This document shows positions 9,701 through 17,403 of a stretch of DNA of 64,000 bases, piece after piece (positions within the stretch are counted from its first letter, which is position 1; every line of letters begins with the position of its first letter). Source of the DNA: Pycnococcus provasolii. Taxonomy: Eukaryota > Chlorophyta > Pseudoscourfieldiophyceae > Pseudoscourfieldiales > Pycnococcaceae. Below the pieces are notes generated by a model. It did not search any database, was not told where the DNA came from, and was given only the letters and a program-made list of their open reading frames with translations. The position numbers and the translations under genes are program-made. Location: positions 310,001 to 374,000 of the forward strand of contig OW568890.1 of assembly GCA_938743325.2 (NCBI GenBank). Direction: 5' to 3'.

Positions 9701-10409
9701 CGCCACGATACAATTTCTTGACTACTCGGATGCGAGTAGCCAGTTCAAGCCAAGGCCAATCAATAGCCCCCTTGGGACTTCGCGGTCGACGCTCGTGAGC
9801 AAGTAGCATAAGAAGCTGCTTGATTCTCGCGGCTCGATCCGAGTTTCCGCTTCCAGGCGGCGGCATTCCACTGGGAAGGCCTTGGGGGTCGTGGAAATCC
9901 GCAATCATACGTCCTACCGTCCTGATTGCTCTCAAGGTTTCCATCGTCAGCGTTGCCCATGCACCCCTTGGTGCACTCGGCGCGCTGTCATCAATATCAT
10001 ACGGGCACGGAACGGCTATCTCAAGCTCTCCGTCTGTGAGCCTCTCGAAAGGGTTCCCGTGTGTGCTTACTCCTCGAGCCGATAGCAAGCGTTCTGCTCT
10101 TTCTCGTCCAGCGGTCCACCGCGACCGGCTTGGGACAGGGTCCACCTGCATGGCGGTGTAGCTGTCAAGATCCTTTAGCCGTATCTGCTGTTGTGCGCCT
10201 CCCTCCGGTGAGGAAGACTCCCTCCCGTTTGGTACTGGCATAGGGTCGGGATCTGTCAATCGCATCAGCACAGGCTCGGGCACATGCTCGTCCTCTACCG
10301 AAGGATTTGGGGCACGGCCGTCACAGCCATGCCTTCCCCTATGCAGGCGACGTTTTAGTCTCCGTTGCTTTGCGCGGCGTCGCTTCCGCGCCGGAGTTTG
10401 ACTGCGTGC
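6492..10409 (-). CDS. DIRS-type Pol: reverse transcriptase, RNase H, methyltransferase-like
   Basis: The frame is open from directly after the Gag TGA (10412-10410) to 6492, about 1305 codons; the first in-frame ATG is at 10265. A basic linker comes first (PARKRRRAKQRRLKRR). Reverse transcriptase follows, with the catalytic YIDDF box at about 8870-8892 and an upstream GIDGSDYFLLF block. RNase H begins at VVTTDASGFGGGAWW (about 7460-7490) and runs through ARHLSGKLNWLADGISR. The C-terminal part (DVDANADPLGLNAQVPRYWS, then QGLRVYINPAYTMLLRVM) matches the region described in DIRS elements as a Dam-like methyltransferase domain; its NPAY replaces the usual NPPY. No frameshift or internal stop is seen. 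The missing ATG near the Gag stop suggests translation as a Gag-Pol read-through product or by reinitiation. Confidence 0.85.
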   Translation of the reverse strand, partial: ARSQTPARKRRRAKQRRLKRRLHRGRHGCDGRAPNPSVEDEHVPEPVLMRLTDPDPMPVPNGRESSSPEGGAQQQIRLKDLDSYTAMQVDPVPSRSRWTAGRERAERLLSARGVSTHGNPFERLTDGELEIAVPCPYDIDDSAPSAPRGAWATLTMETLRAIRTVGRMIADFHDPQGLPSGMPPPGSGNSDRAARIKQLLMLLAHERRPRSPKGAIDWPWLELATRIRVVKKLYRGEARVYLQVRGVRSSRCLLTLCLPKAGEWCSQFADRQATFQDDRFDTYCKGVRINRRAILGEDLTREESEDILWGTRAKLLHDPPPCQKDNYPTCREPRILDPPGSCPEGRHMEELAKWKQSWLEGPLLYEPDYRAPMGGIYKVVKDKYRIVTDGTAIGVNAAHQLLNCRLDAVEDVVQSIEQNDWMTGIDGSDYFLLFAQSALDADLFSLRDPDTAAQDWRPRFYLFGGQQAPAVAQRWSVKLKALINENGLRYCEPGTPESDYSTFKCVGAYIDDFKMRHASRLTQEQANAQLRSVIRYLTDLGVAVHPNKIEWAATEQDYLGVTINTVKQCLMVSSERRERYARNIQAILDRERVPAAKNWVLDLQRRGGSASMGLDEITHRIEEYGVLVVTEKEESLWESMASHRQGRGMMQFSRFANENDMASRENAPSAILLASAGNNPGQLETLRRQCLYWRGLYPSAQLYVEAPAPLQPDARWWKSFERLEMVLGAATVRPRDLWSAELGMVLLWGWAPDSHPSKVVPSARHVALRGRMVNTDRLPFLDNRTIRQLSVWDSNWMRGDVLRPTEIEAAKGLPQGVMRHAPSEWASELAARCSYPRLYEAAFKHVHAATDGGIRVPRIELASVIGQIQWVSVVDPPLRQLLADLYPARDSFENPRLAEMHGKAPWLPRVRVRLSQQDESTLRKLQGRILQETTRPLDLHPGDICPGLWDARRVELDDDFDRRQPANVPGTDIAVVTTDASGFGGGAWWGPHRYQHDYHAPRLIKTTSNFREANTFCNAVEHFGKMGLEGQPGKPLRVLGRLDNSVFVAVINKRSCRAPRLRSCLERLHEIEQKFHLRVSARHLSGKLNWLADGISRWKVSRDGDNWMLNPKHFQRICQLVGTPDVDANADPLGLNAQVPRYWSVVEDCFDQQWQGLRVYINPAYTMLLRVMEHARLQYARAPDSTELICVLPVWSTGALSWWRYTKGMRVLARFPAGSSGVFTSPEWREEHATMPRARVDRGPASFDVILTYLPATRTCRRSGTLARDNSDGKESGGMLTLPRLSGDMRRDRGILYTMPPGFVL

Positions 10410-11342
10410 TCACTTCCCGGGGCCGCCTGCGGCAGCCTTCTCGCTGGTGGCATCTTTGTCAGCGTCATCTTTGTCCCCCCCGTCATTAGCCTTCTTGTTC
10501 AGGAATGTCAGACGGTTGTGGAGCTTTTTCGCGAACGTCAATTGAGCTTCCAGGTGCGTTCGTCCAGGGTGCAAGTTGATGAGCGAACGCGAATAACGAT
10601 AGCAGTGCTGGCAATGGATGGTCGCATCAAACTGAGCAACCTCTCCCTCAGGTGGTGGCGGCTTTCCCGCCACCGCTGAAGCCGAAGCCACATCGGAAAC
10701 AGCCATTGGACGGTAGACAGAGAACGGGGCGCTGACTTGCTGCATCGTCTCCCCAGACGCCAGGCGCGCCTGCAGAACATGATAGGCGCTAGTATGCTGA
10801 AGCACAAAGACCCCGTTCGCCCCGCTGACATCGCTAGGCAGGGTGGGCTTGTCCGCGAGACGCAAATGTTCCCACCACGCTTGATCCTCCTCGCCAAACT
10901 GGCGAGAGCTGGAGGTCCAATCAGCAGCTCGTTTGCTAAGCATTATCAGTAGCACGCCGGCCGACCAGCGTTCTTCCAACGATACTTCACGCGTCCAGTA
11001 GAGCGCAGTGAGCTTGAGGATCGCCATGCGTGACATAAGCATTCTCAACATCTGAAGATTGCGCTCCCGATGCGCGCAATTGCGCGCGTAAATACCCTCG
11101 CCTGTGCCCGTGGTGGCGTCGATCCATATGTCATACACATGGCGGTAAACATTATCGCACCAGAGGTTGAACAGATCAGCATCTACATGTCCTTGAGCAT
11201 GGCGGAAAGAGGTCCAATTTTCCACCGGGTCCTGTAGCGACTTGTGCTTGCGCTTCAGAGGGACCTGCCCATTCCTCCAGAGCCTGAGGTCTGCATCTGT
11301 GAACGGCGCCTTGAGAATGCTGAGAATGAATGAGAAGTAGTC
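10410..11342 (-). CDS. DIRS-type Gag-like protein (5' end uncertain)
   Basis: First coding region of the element. The frame is open from 11342 with no ATG in its first part; an upstream TGA lies at 11345-11343. The peptide just before the first GTG (11225) looks genuine (LRLWRNGQVPLKRKHKSL), so the true product probably begins upstream, by splicing (a pyrimidine tract ending in CAG lies near 11322) or through loss of the original 5' end. The middle is helix-rich; near the C-terminus CQHCYRYSRSLINLHPGRTH resembles a CCHH zinc finger, as expected for a nucleic-acid-binding Gag. The end is Lys/Asp/Ala-rich. The stop codon is the single TGA separating it, in frame, from Pol. Assignment as Gag rests on position and the zinc-finger-like motif. 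Confidence 0.65.
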   Translation of the reverse strand, partial: DYFSFILSILKAPFTDADLRLWRNGQVPLKRKHKSLQDPVENWTSFRHAQGHVDADLFNLWCDNVYRHVYDIWIDATTGTGEGIYARNCAHRERNLQMLRMLMSRMAILKLTALYWTREVSLEERWSAGVLLIMLSKRAADWTSSSRQFGEEDQAWWEHLRLADKPTLPSDVSGANGVFVLQHTSAYHVLQARLASGETMQQVSAPFSVYRPMAVSDVASASAVAGKPPPPEGEVAQFDATIHCQHCYRYSRSLINLHPGRTHLEAQLTFAKKLHNRLTFLNKKANDGGDKDDADKDATSEKAAAGGPGK

Positions 11343-11653
11343 TCAGCAAGAACAAGATGCCAAGATTTCTACGCGTTCGCGTGATAAGGGGGGCGGGAGG
11401 GAGAGTGTGGGAGGGAGAGTATAACGAAAATAATCATGAACAATCATTAACGTCCATACGCCACATCACGCCACAGGTGAAGAACGATGCCTTCCTTCAT
11501 CACCAAATACACACACGTCATAAATAAACGAAAAACAAATACATAATACACACACAAACAAATAAAACAATACAAAGAACAGGTAGCTAAACAGTACTAG
11601 TACTACACAGCTCTGTATCACACACTCTGTAAAAACAACTTTTTTTTTTCGGG
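11343..11653. other. AT-rich flank of the DIRS element
   Basis: From about 11440 the sequence is A/C-rich, with repeated ACACACA and AATACA runs and a T9 tract just before the telomere-type repeats. G-rich GGGAGGGAGAG motifs lie at 11393-11418. This may hold the 5' terminal repeat of the element or host DNA; no gene seen. Confidence 0.4.
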
Positions 11654-11695
11654 TTAGGGTTAGGGTTAGGGTTAGGGTTAGGGTTAGGGTTAGGG
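11654..11695 (+). repeat. Interstitial telomere-type array (TTAGGG)7
   Basis: Seven perfect TTAGGG units, preceded by GGG and a T9C stretch, and followed directly by the palindrome cluster. Coding genes lie on both sides, so this is not a chromosome end in the present assembly. Confidence 0.95.
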
Positions 11696-11700
11696 TTACT

Positions 11701-11860
11701 GCAGCGGGGACCCCGCTAAAGGTTAGCGGGGACCCCGCTAACCCCGCTAAAGCTGAGCGGGGTCCCCGCTAACCCCGCTCACCCCGCTCCAGCGGGGTCC
11801 AAGACACCCCACTCCACTTAGCGGGGTCGAGTGCCAAAAAAAGCGGGGTTTAGTGCTCCC
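11701..11860. repeat. Cluster of GC-rich 15-bp palindromes
   Basis: The palindrome AGCGGGGACCCCGCT occurs at about 11703 and 11724, with the variant AGCGGGGTCCCCGCT at about 11756. Half-sites AGCGGGGTC or CCCCGCT recur at about 11740-11850. The units are joined by short AAAGGTT- or AACCCCGCT-type spacers and can form alternative hairpins. Confidence 0.85.
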
Positions 11861-12075
11861 ACCCTCCTCCGTGTAACTCAACCACTCTTAACTTTTACTT
11901 AAGGTGTGTCTACCGTAGGCTTGGCGGTCTTACGTGTAGTGAAAGAGGACGGCTTGAGCTCGCCGCCACACTAGCTAGTGTTGGAAGTCCGCACACATAA
12001 TACTTAAGTTTTAAAAGAGTAACTAAAGAAATCGCTTAAGAATTACTATTTGAATCAACCTTCTTCGAATCAACA

Positions 12076-12531
12076 ATGGAGTTAGAAGAGGAAGAACTTG
12101 TCGCTCCCGTCCGGCCGCAAAGAATCACTCGTAACATGAGGTCAGGTGAACTGCTTAAGTTACAGCGCGAGACGTCTAAGGCCATACTTTCACACCTGAT
12201 ATACGACATGGACGAGAAAGAATCGGAGAGCACCGTACGCTACGAAGGTGACAGTGCTGCCTACAGACTGTGGGAACGCGCTGTTATCTCAGCTACCGAG
12301 GGAATCGACTACGACAACCTCGAGCGAATCATCAAGTACGACGAAATCGACGAGTACGGAGACGACGACTGGAACTTGTGGTACACTCCGAAAGACCGAC
12401 GTTTTCTCTACCGAATTCTTATGGATACACTGAGCCCAGCGGCCAAGGATATCGTCGAAAGGCATGGTAGTGGCGGCAAGTCAAGACGTGATGAACGTCT
12501 TGAAAGTCGGTTTAAAAGATTATTCGGATGA
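12076..12531 (+). CDS. Small acidic protein resembling a retrotransposon Gag fragment
   Basis: A 151-aa protein from a clear ATG. The N-terminus is acidic (MELEEEELV). Residues about 55-140 have a helical pattern reminiscent of Copia-type Gag polyproteins: YRLWERAVISATEGIDYDNL, then WYTPKDRRFLYRILMDTLSP and a final basic SRFKRLFG. No polymerase or integrase follows. It lies 220 bp after the palindrome cluster and close to the DIRS element, in an accessory-looking stretch. It could be a solo gag remnant, a domesticated gag, or an unrelated orphan. An inverted repeat AAGACG-tgatgaa-CGTCTT sits in its last 60 bp. Confidence 0.45.
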   Translation: MELEEEELVAPVRPQRITRNMRSGELLKLQRETSKAILSHLIYDMDEKESESTVRYEGDSAAYRLWERAVISATEGIDYDNLERIIKYDEIDEYGDDDWNLWYTPKDRRFLYRILMDTLSPAAKDIVERHGSGGKSRRDERLESRFKRLFG

Positions 12532-12919
12532 TTTAGGGGTTAGAAACCAAAGATGGGGGTTCGCAACCAATGACCAACGGTCATATTTGCGGATGCAACT
12601 TTGCCCCAATAAGGTTCGGCCTTAATACGACGACGTTATTTTCCATACGTCATGAGCCTTGCCTTTTCTGTGATAACCTTTGGACAGCTACAACGTTACA
12701 CACGAGTACGCCGGCGTACATAAAACACAGCAACTTACAGCGCTAACAACGAGCCTCGCCAGCAGACGACAGACGTACATACACTAGCACACCACAGTCA
12801 ACTTACGCGTACGACGTGCACGACTGCCGTGAGCGACGTTATTTGAGCCACTCGCGGATTTCGTGTTGTGCAGATAATAAACAAAAAATACAAATACTAA
12901 AAGCCGGTGATCTAGGCGT
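12532..12919. other. Intergenic, promoter of the secreted protein
   Basis: AT-richer stretch with a TTTAGGGGTTAG motif just after the upstream stop and tandem CAACTTACAGCG/CAACTTACGCG-like words at about 12730-12810. No gene, TATA box or RNA recognised. Confidence 0.4.
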
Positions 12920-13900
12920 ATGGACATCACGGTCTGGCTACGGTGCGTCGCGGTTTGTCTGTTGATGCGCGTTGGATATTCAAAAGCTCCGGACGAATGT
13001 TCCACCGTGCTGCACGTGTACGATCCGTTGCCGGGTGTTGGCCTTGGTCAGGTCGCGGCTTCTCACGCGGCTGTCATGGAGACGTTCTCGCGCAGGAACA
13101 TTGGAGTCAGTATTCATGATTGCGCGCTTAAGAAAGAGTACGAACTGAGGGCGTCGTGTACGGAACGCGTGTCGTCGTCGCTGTTAGAGCTGTACACCCC
13201 GGCGTCGGAGTTCTCGTGTGGCGTCGCGCCACCCCCGGGACTCACGCTTTTGGATGGACAAGAAAATTGGACGAACGCGAGAGCGAACCGAGGGTTTCTT
13301 CTTATCAATCCACTACCAAAGTACGCTTTCGGATGGATGAATCGAAATTGCGATTCGGTGAGAAAATGGTTGCGTCGGCCTTCGAAACTGGGAGAAACTT
13401 TGTTTCGTGACGTCGAAGCAGTCGCGGTCGCTTTTCATGTCAGGTTTTTCGATGGAAACGATGCCTTGGTATCCGTCTCGGACGACCTCACCGTGACCGT
13501 GAACGAAGACAATGGCGACACGAGAGTCGCGTTCATAACCGACCGAGTGGTGCGAGACACGGTTCATCACATCGTCAAATTTGCCGGCGCGGAATGGGAG
13601 AAGAAAAAAACTTTCACGTACGTGGCCACCGACAGTCCCACTGTCCGGAGAAAATTATCGAATTTCACGTTCATCAAAACAAACCCACACGCGGAGTCCA
13701 AGATACCACCCGAGCATCGCCTCTACGACACCGCGTCGCTGTACGACTTTCACGCGCTCAGCATGGCGAGCACGATCATCTCGATGCCGACTTCCTCGTC
13801 ATTTTCTCAGTACGCAGGCTGTCGCGGCGAAGCGCGCGTTTTGACCGCGAAAACGTTCAAAGAAATAGAAAGTTTATTGCAGCACGCAGGAGTCCGTTAA
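12920..13900 (+). CDS. Secreted/lumenal glycosyltransferase-like protein
   Basis: A 326-aa protein with a likely signal peptide (WLRCVAVCLLMRVGYSKA, residues 6-23) and several Cys. The C-terminal half resembles fucosyltransferase-type GT-B proteins: VAFHVRFFDG, TYVATDSPTVRRKL and LYDFHALSMASTIISMPTSS follow the pattern in which a conserved Asp/Ser motif binds GDP-sugar and a late Ser-rich loop follows (compare SxFS in NodZ/POFUT-like enzymes; here SSSFSQYAG). Overall identity is probably low, so the family is tentative. It would act in the secretory pathway. The next detectable coding is the orphan exon on the opposite strand at 13953. Confidence 0.5.
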   Translation: MDITVWLRCVAVCLLMRVGYSKAPDECSTVLHVYDPLPGVGLGQVAASHAAVMETFSRRNIGVSIHDCALKKEYELRASCTERVSSSLLELYTPASEFSCGVAPPPGLTLLDGQENWTNARANRGFLLINPLPKYAFGWMNRNCDSVRKWLRRPSKLGETLFRDVEAVAVAFHVRFFDGNDALVSVSDDLTVTVNEDNGDTRVAFITDRVVRDTVHHIVKFAGAEWEKKKTFTYVATDSPTVRRKLSNFTFIKTNPHAESKIPPEHRLYDTASLYDFHALSMASTIISMPTSSSFSQYAGCRGEARVLTAKTFKEIESLLQHAGVR

Positions 13901-13952
13901 GTCAGATCTCATGTCACTAATAATATACATTAGAGCTCATCGTCTAAGAATG

Positions 13953-14140
13953 CTATTTATACGCGGACCACTCCGGAACCCCCTCCGACACCTCAGACTT
14001 GACCGAGGGGGCGAGGAGATTCTTTTTTCCGTTCGTCTGGCATCTGAAGCACGTCGTGTTGTGCGCGAGGTTCAGCATGATGATCCGGTGCATGCGTGAG
14101 TTGTCGTTCCGGAGCACGGCGTTGAGGGAATCCCCGGATA
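13953..14140 (-). pseudogene. Orphan coding-like exon, C-terminal end of an unknown protein
   Basis: Minus-strand segment ending at TAG (13955-13953). Reading upstream it encodes about 60 residues with near-exclusive G/C third positions: LSGDSLNAVLRNDNSRMHRI, then IMLNLAHNTTCFRCQTNGKK, then NLLAPSVKSEVSEGVPEWSA. The flanks are AT-richer and not coding-like. A CTAG that could end an intron lies just upstream (about 14146), but I found no preceding exon. It is either the last exon of an undetected gene or a fragment of a decayed one. No family recognised; the CxxC suggests a metal or disulfide site. Confidence 0.4.
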
Positions 14141-14699
14141 GATCTAGATTTGATTTTGGATTTTACAGGTTATTTGGGCGCTTAGGTGGCCATGCTTTGC
14201 GCCCTCTGGGGCCTCTGGGCATGCTTTGCCCCCCCCCTTAAGCGGCCACGCATTGTAACCAAGACCACCACTTCTCGTGCCAACTTCCCACTCGCGTTCA
14301 CACACGCGTACGCGCTTAGTGGTTACGCTCACAATCGTTGTAAGGGTACCTTCCTTATCGTGTCGTGACTGTCGTCACACATACTTACCTACCGTACCTG
14401 TTGGTTGCCTTGCCTACCTTGCCTGCAGGTGACGTCAAAGAGTGGCCCTCCAAAGCTCCTGGACCTAAAAAGGCGAACCTACTAAGGTCAACTTCACAAA
14501 AGGCCGGGAGTCGGGAGTTGCCCCCTCCAGTCAGCCAGGGGAGGAGGGGAGCAAGCGACGGGAGCAAAACCGGTGGTGGTGCAGTTAGGGTTCGGGTTAG
14601 GGTTCGTGCTCGGGTAAAGGAGTACTTAGGGTTCGCCCCCCCCCCCCTCCGGCCCCCCCCCCCAGTTCTCCGCAGCCACAAGAAGTTCCCTCAGCCAAC
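14141..14699. other. Intergenic region, prohibitin promoter with TTAGGG motifs
   Basis: Contains GTTAGGG/GTTCGGG-type telomere-like words at 14584-14606 and 14626-14633, then broken C tracts at 14636-14665, ending about 35 bp before the prohibitin ATG. No gene seen. Confidence 0.5.
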
Positions 14700-15808
14700 A
14701 TGGCGTCCCCCGGAGGTCCCGCAGCGCAGGCGGCGGCGGCGGCGCTCGCCAACGCGCTCGGTGTCGTCGCGCGGTGGTCCGTCGGACTCGGCATCGCAGG
14801 ATCTGTCGCACAAGCCTCTTTGTTCGACGTCGACGGTGGCGAACGTGCCGTTATGTTCAACCGACTCTCAGGGGTCTCGCAGAAAGTGGTCGGAGAAGGA
14901 ACGGTACGTTCATGGAAGAAGGTTCTTGGCGTGATCTTTGCTTTGTTCTTCTTGCTCTGTGTGATCTTAGAATTGGTTTAGGCTTGGGGTTGACTGTGAC
15001 TGTGTGTGTGTGTGTGTGTGTGTGGTTGTGTGTTGTGCACATATGCATTGCTTCATTCATTCACAAGTGGGTTCACCTTTTGACTGACATCTATCCCTTT
15101 TTGATTTTTGGCCACTCAAAAACGTATTATATACAGCACATCATGATCCCGTGGTTCCAGACGCCGCACAAGTTCGACATACGCACGAGACCCAGGCTGA
15201 TCAACACAGTCACAGGAACGAAAGACCTGCAGAACGTCAACCTCACACTACGTGTGCTATGCAGACCGGAGGTGGACAAACTCCCGAACATTTATCAGAC
15301 GCTTGGTAAGGACTACGACGAGCGCGTCCTACCATCCATTGGAAACGAGGTGTTGAAGAGCGTCATCGCAAGGTTCAACGCGGACGAACTGCTCACGAAG
15401 CGCGCCGAAGTCAGCCTGCAGGTTTCACAGGAACTTCTCAAGCGCTCCGAAGGTTTCAACCTCGTCCTCGAGGATGTTGCCATCACGCACCTCACGTTCG
15501 GTCAGGAGTTTGCTAAGGCAATTGAGGCGAAACAGGTGGCAGAGCAGGACGCGCTGAGGAGCAACTACATCGTAGCAAAGGCGGAGCAGGAAAAACTTGC
15601 CGCAGTCATTCGCGCGGAAGGCGAGGCTGAGGCGGCGAATCTAATCTCGAACGCGACGCGACGTGCGGGAACAGCCCTCGTCGAGCTGCGCAAAATCGAG
15701 GCTGCGCGAGACATTGCCGAAACGATGGCGCGAAGCGGGAACGTCGCATACTTGCCCAGTGGTGGGAATGTGCTGCTGAATCTCGCAGGAGGGGGTGGAG
15801 CGCGCTAG
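14700..15808 (+). CDS. PHB1: Prohibitin (PHB1-type), one intron
   Basis: Exon 1 is 14700-14903 and exon 2 is 15137-15808; the 233-bp intron begins GTACGT and ends CAG in phase 0. The join restores the family sequence around VVGEGT/HIMIPW and gives a 291-aa product, slightly longer than the usual 270-280. Typical features are an N-terminal hydrophobic segment (about 18-42) for inner-membrane anchoring, the SPFH core with [19 protein letters not shown] and [20 protein letters not shown], and a long C-terminal coiled coil ([20 protein letters not shown]). Prohibitins form ring complexes with PHB2 in the mitochondrial inner membrane that support m-AAA protease and cristae. Without the splice the frame has an insertion containing the (TG)12 repeat. 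Confidence 0.93.
15001..15024 (+). repeat. (TG)12 microsatellite in the prohibitin intron
   Basis: Twelve TG units inside the intron 14904-15136. Confidence 0.9.
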
Positions 15809-15825
15809 TCATTGAGTTTTACCAA

Positions 15826-15973
15826 GATCGCTCATTCAGTAAAGTAATAGAGTTTACTTCGTCCAACAAGTCGTCCATTCACACCATTCACTTTTTTACC
15901 ACTCAGCCCGACCGGTGAATACATTCAGCAACGCGATTTTATACACGGCGCTGGTGATGTCGAAGCTACTATA
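15826..15973 (+). repeat. Dispersed 3'-flanking element, copy A (long)
   Basis: Begins 18 bp after the prohibitin stop. It contains GCTCATTCAGTAA, TTTACTTCGTCCAAC, CCATTCACACCATTCAC, ACATTCAGCAAC and GGCGCTGGTGATGTCGAAGC in this order. The same words in the same order occur at 30557-30711, and shorter versions lie downstream of four other genes. It is sense-oriented relative to its gene. Confidence 0.8.
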
Positions 15974-16062
15974 GGCTTTGAATAATCAATAATCAATTGA
16001 GAAAAACTTTCTACAAATCACATATAAAAAAGGTACTATACGAGTCCTTGTTTATCTAAGTT

Positions 16063-17169
16063 CTACGTTGTTTTTAACGCAATGCGCTCCAGCTCCTTCT
16101 GAACGAACGTGCCCGCGAGCATGGCAGGATACCGTTCGTTCGACTCAGGCTCGTCGAATTTCCCCAACGGCCGAAGCGTCTGGTCGCTGTTGACATGTGA
16201 GAATACCGTGCTGCTTACGCGCCACGGCGATTCGCCGCGCTGCTTACGCGCCTTCAACACCTCGACGGTCGCCTCCGTGCACACCACCTCGTGCATTCCA
16301 GCCTTCACGTAGCCTCCCGTTAGTCTCTCGAGCTGCATTCCTGCCTGCACGAGCAGGCACCCATCGGGCACTTTGACGGCGATCTTGCGCCCGTCGCGCA
16401 GCCAAACGAACAGGCCTGGATACCGGCTCTTGCCGTGTATCGTAAACAGGTTGAGGTCGCTGTGGTATCCGGCGAGCACGGTTCCGATTTCGTTGTGAAC
16501 GCTAAGGTCGCTACCCGTCGGTGCAAGTAGGTGTGGCCCTTGATGCATCAGCTTGGCAAGTGTGTCCGCCTCCCAACCGAACCCGACACTCGCGAGTTCT
16601 GCGACAGCCTGCACAGCCTCGAGCATGCGCGTGCCCCACTTGTTCATCGTCGTCGGCCATGTGTCCTGGAAAGCGGCGGGCACGACGGGCTCTGCATTCA
16701 ACTCGGCGAACTTCGTTTCTGCAGGTCTTTCTCCTAGTCGCCAGAAGAACCTCCACTTCGGGTCCGCGCCCTTGGGAAGGTGTGCACGGTGTTTCTGAGG
16801 CTGGTTCGACATTTCCTCCAGGCACGTGGAGTCGTGTGCGCAAAACGGCACTTCGACGCCGTCAGGCGTGACCCCCACTTGGTAGTGTAGGGCAGGTCTT
16901 GCGTCAACAGGCACTTTCGCGTCGTACGCTTGTCCGAAGTACTCCTCCATGAGGTTCATGAACTCGTCGTTATCCGCGGGTGAGACGCGTGGGTCTCGCA
17001 CGACGAGCACGCCTGTTTCGTGGAGACACGAGGCGACGGCACGTGCTTGGTCGGTATCCTTTGTCTTAAGGAACGCGTCGAGGTCAATGACGGGCAGCAT
17101 GCCGTCGTCGTACTGCGTCGAGCTGTCGGCACGCTCCGAGCGAGTCGACGAAAACGGAGGGGCGGCCAT
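16063..17169 (-). CDS. 2-oxoglutarate/Fe(II)-dependent oxygenase (isopenicillin-N-synthase-like)
   Basis: A 368-aa single-exon protein. The N-terminal DIOX_N-like region includes LPVIDLDAFL (25-34) and an ETGVLVVRDPRV stretch typical of the family. The catalytic jelly-roll has the complete iron triad His236-x-Asp238 (AGYHSDLNLFTIHG) and His293 (KAGMHEVV), with Arg317-x-Ser319 (WRVSST) for the 2-oxoglutarate carboxylate. The hydroxylation substrate cannot be predicted; homologues act on small molecules and some on hormones. No targeting peptide is evident. It converges on prohibitin with 254 bp between the stops. Confidence 0.85.
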   Translation of the reverse strand: MAAPPFSSTRSERADSSTQYDDGMLPVIDLDAFLKTKDTDQARAVASCLHETGVLVVRDPRVSPADNDEFMNLMEEYFGQAYDAKVPVDARPALHYQVGVTPDGVEVPFCAHDSTCLEEMSNQPQKHRAHLPKGADPKWRFFWRLGERPAETKFAELNAEPVVPAAFQDTWPTTMNKWGTRMLEAVQAVAELASVGFGWEADTLAKLMHQGPHLLAPTGSDLSVHNEIGTVLAGYHSDLNLFTIHGKSRYPGLFVWLRDGRKIAVKVPDGCLLVQAGMQLERLTGGYVKAGMHEVVCTEATVEVLKARKQRGESPWRVSSTVFSHVNSDQTLRPLGKFDEPESNERYPAMLAGTFVQKELERIALKTT

Positions 17170-17403
17170 GGGTGGGGAGTGTAACGTCTGGAGGGAAAAA
17201 AAAGGATGGGGGGATCCCCCCTAGAACTACTTTTCATAGTACGCTAGACTTCCGCCGCCGCCGCAGTCCGGTGCCAGCTTACCCTTTCCCCTCCCGGCAC
17301 TCTGATGAGCAGCCATGTCCCTCTCGTCGTCTATGCCTCATTCACGCACGCACACTCTTCCTCTTCTTCATCCTCGCGCAATACTTCAGCTTCCAAGAAA
17401 ACC

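Larger units (their letters stand above)
5279..11342 (-). mobile_element. DIRS-type tyrosine-recombinase retrotransposon (coding core)
   Basis: Three coding regions in the DIRS order on the minus strand: Gag-like (11342-10410), reverse transcriptase/RNase H/methyltransferase-like (10409-6492) and tyrosine recombinase (6715-5279). There is no aspartic protease and no DDE integrase. Pol and recombinase overlap by 224 nt in different frames; Gag and Pol share a frame and are split by one TGA. Terminal repeats could not be delimited, so the given ends are those of the coding core. The Gag frame has no in-frame ATG, so the 5' end may be truncated, spliced or unconventional. DIRS elements are thought to integrate through a recombinase acting on a circular intermediate. 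Confidence 0.85.

Noticed and set aside
11641-11653. T9 beside TTAGGG as the poly(A) tail of a telomere-targeted non-LTR element
   Set aside because: The orientation would require a plus-strand element ending in T, not A, and no non-LTR reverse transcriptase is present.
11654-11695. A true chromosome end
   Set aside because: Genes and a retrotransposon continue on both sides; the array is only seven units long and interstitial.
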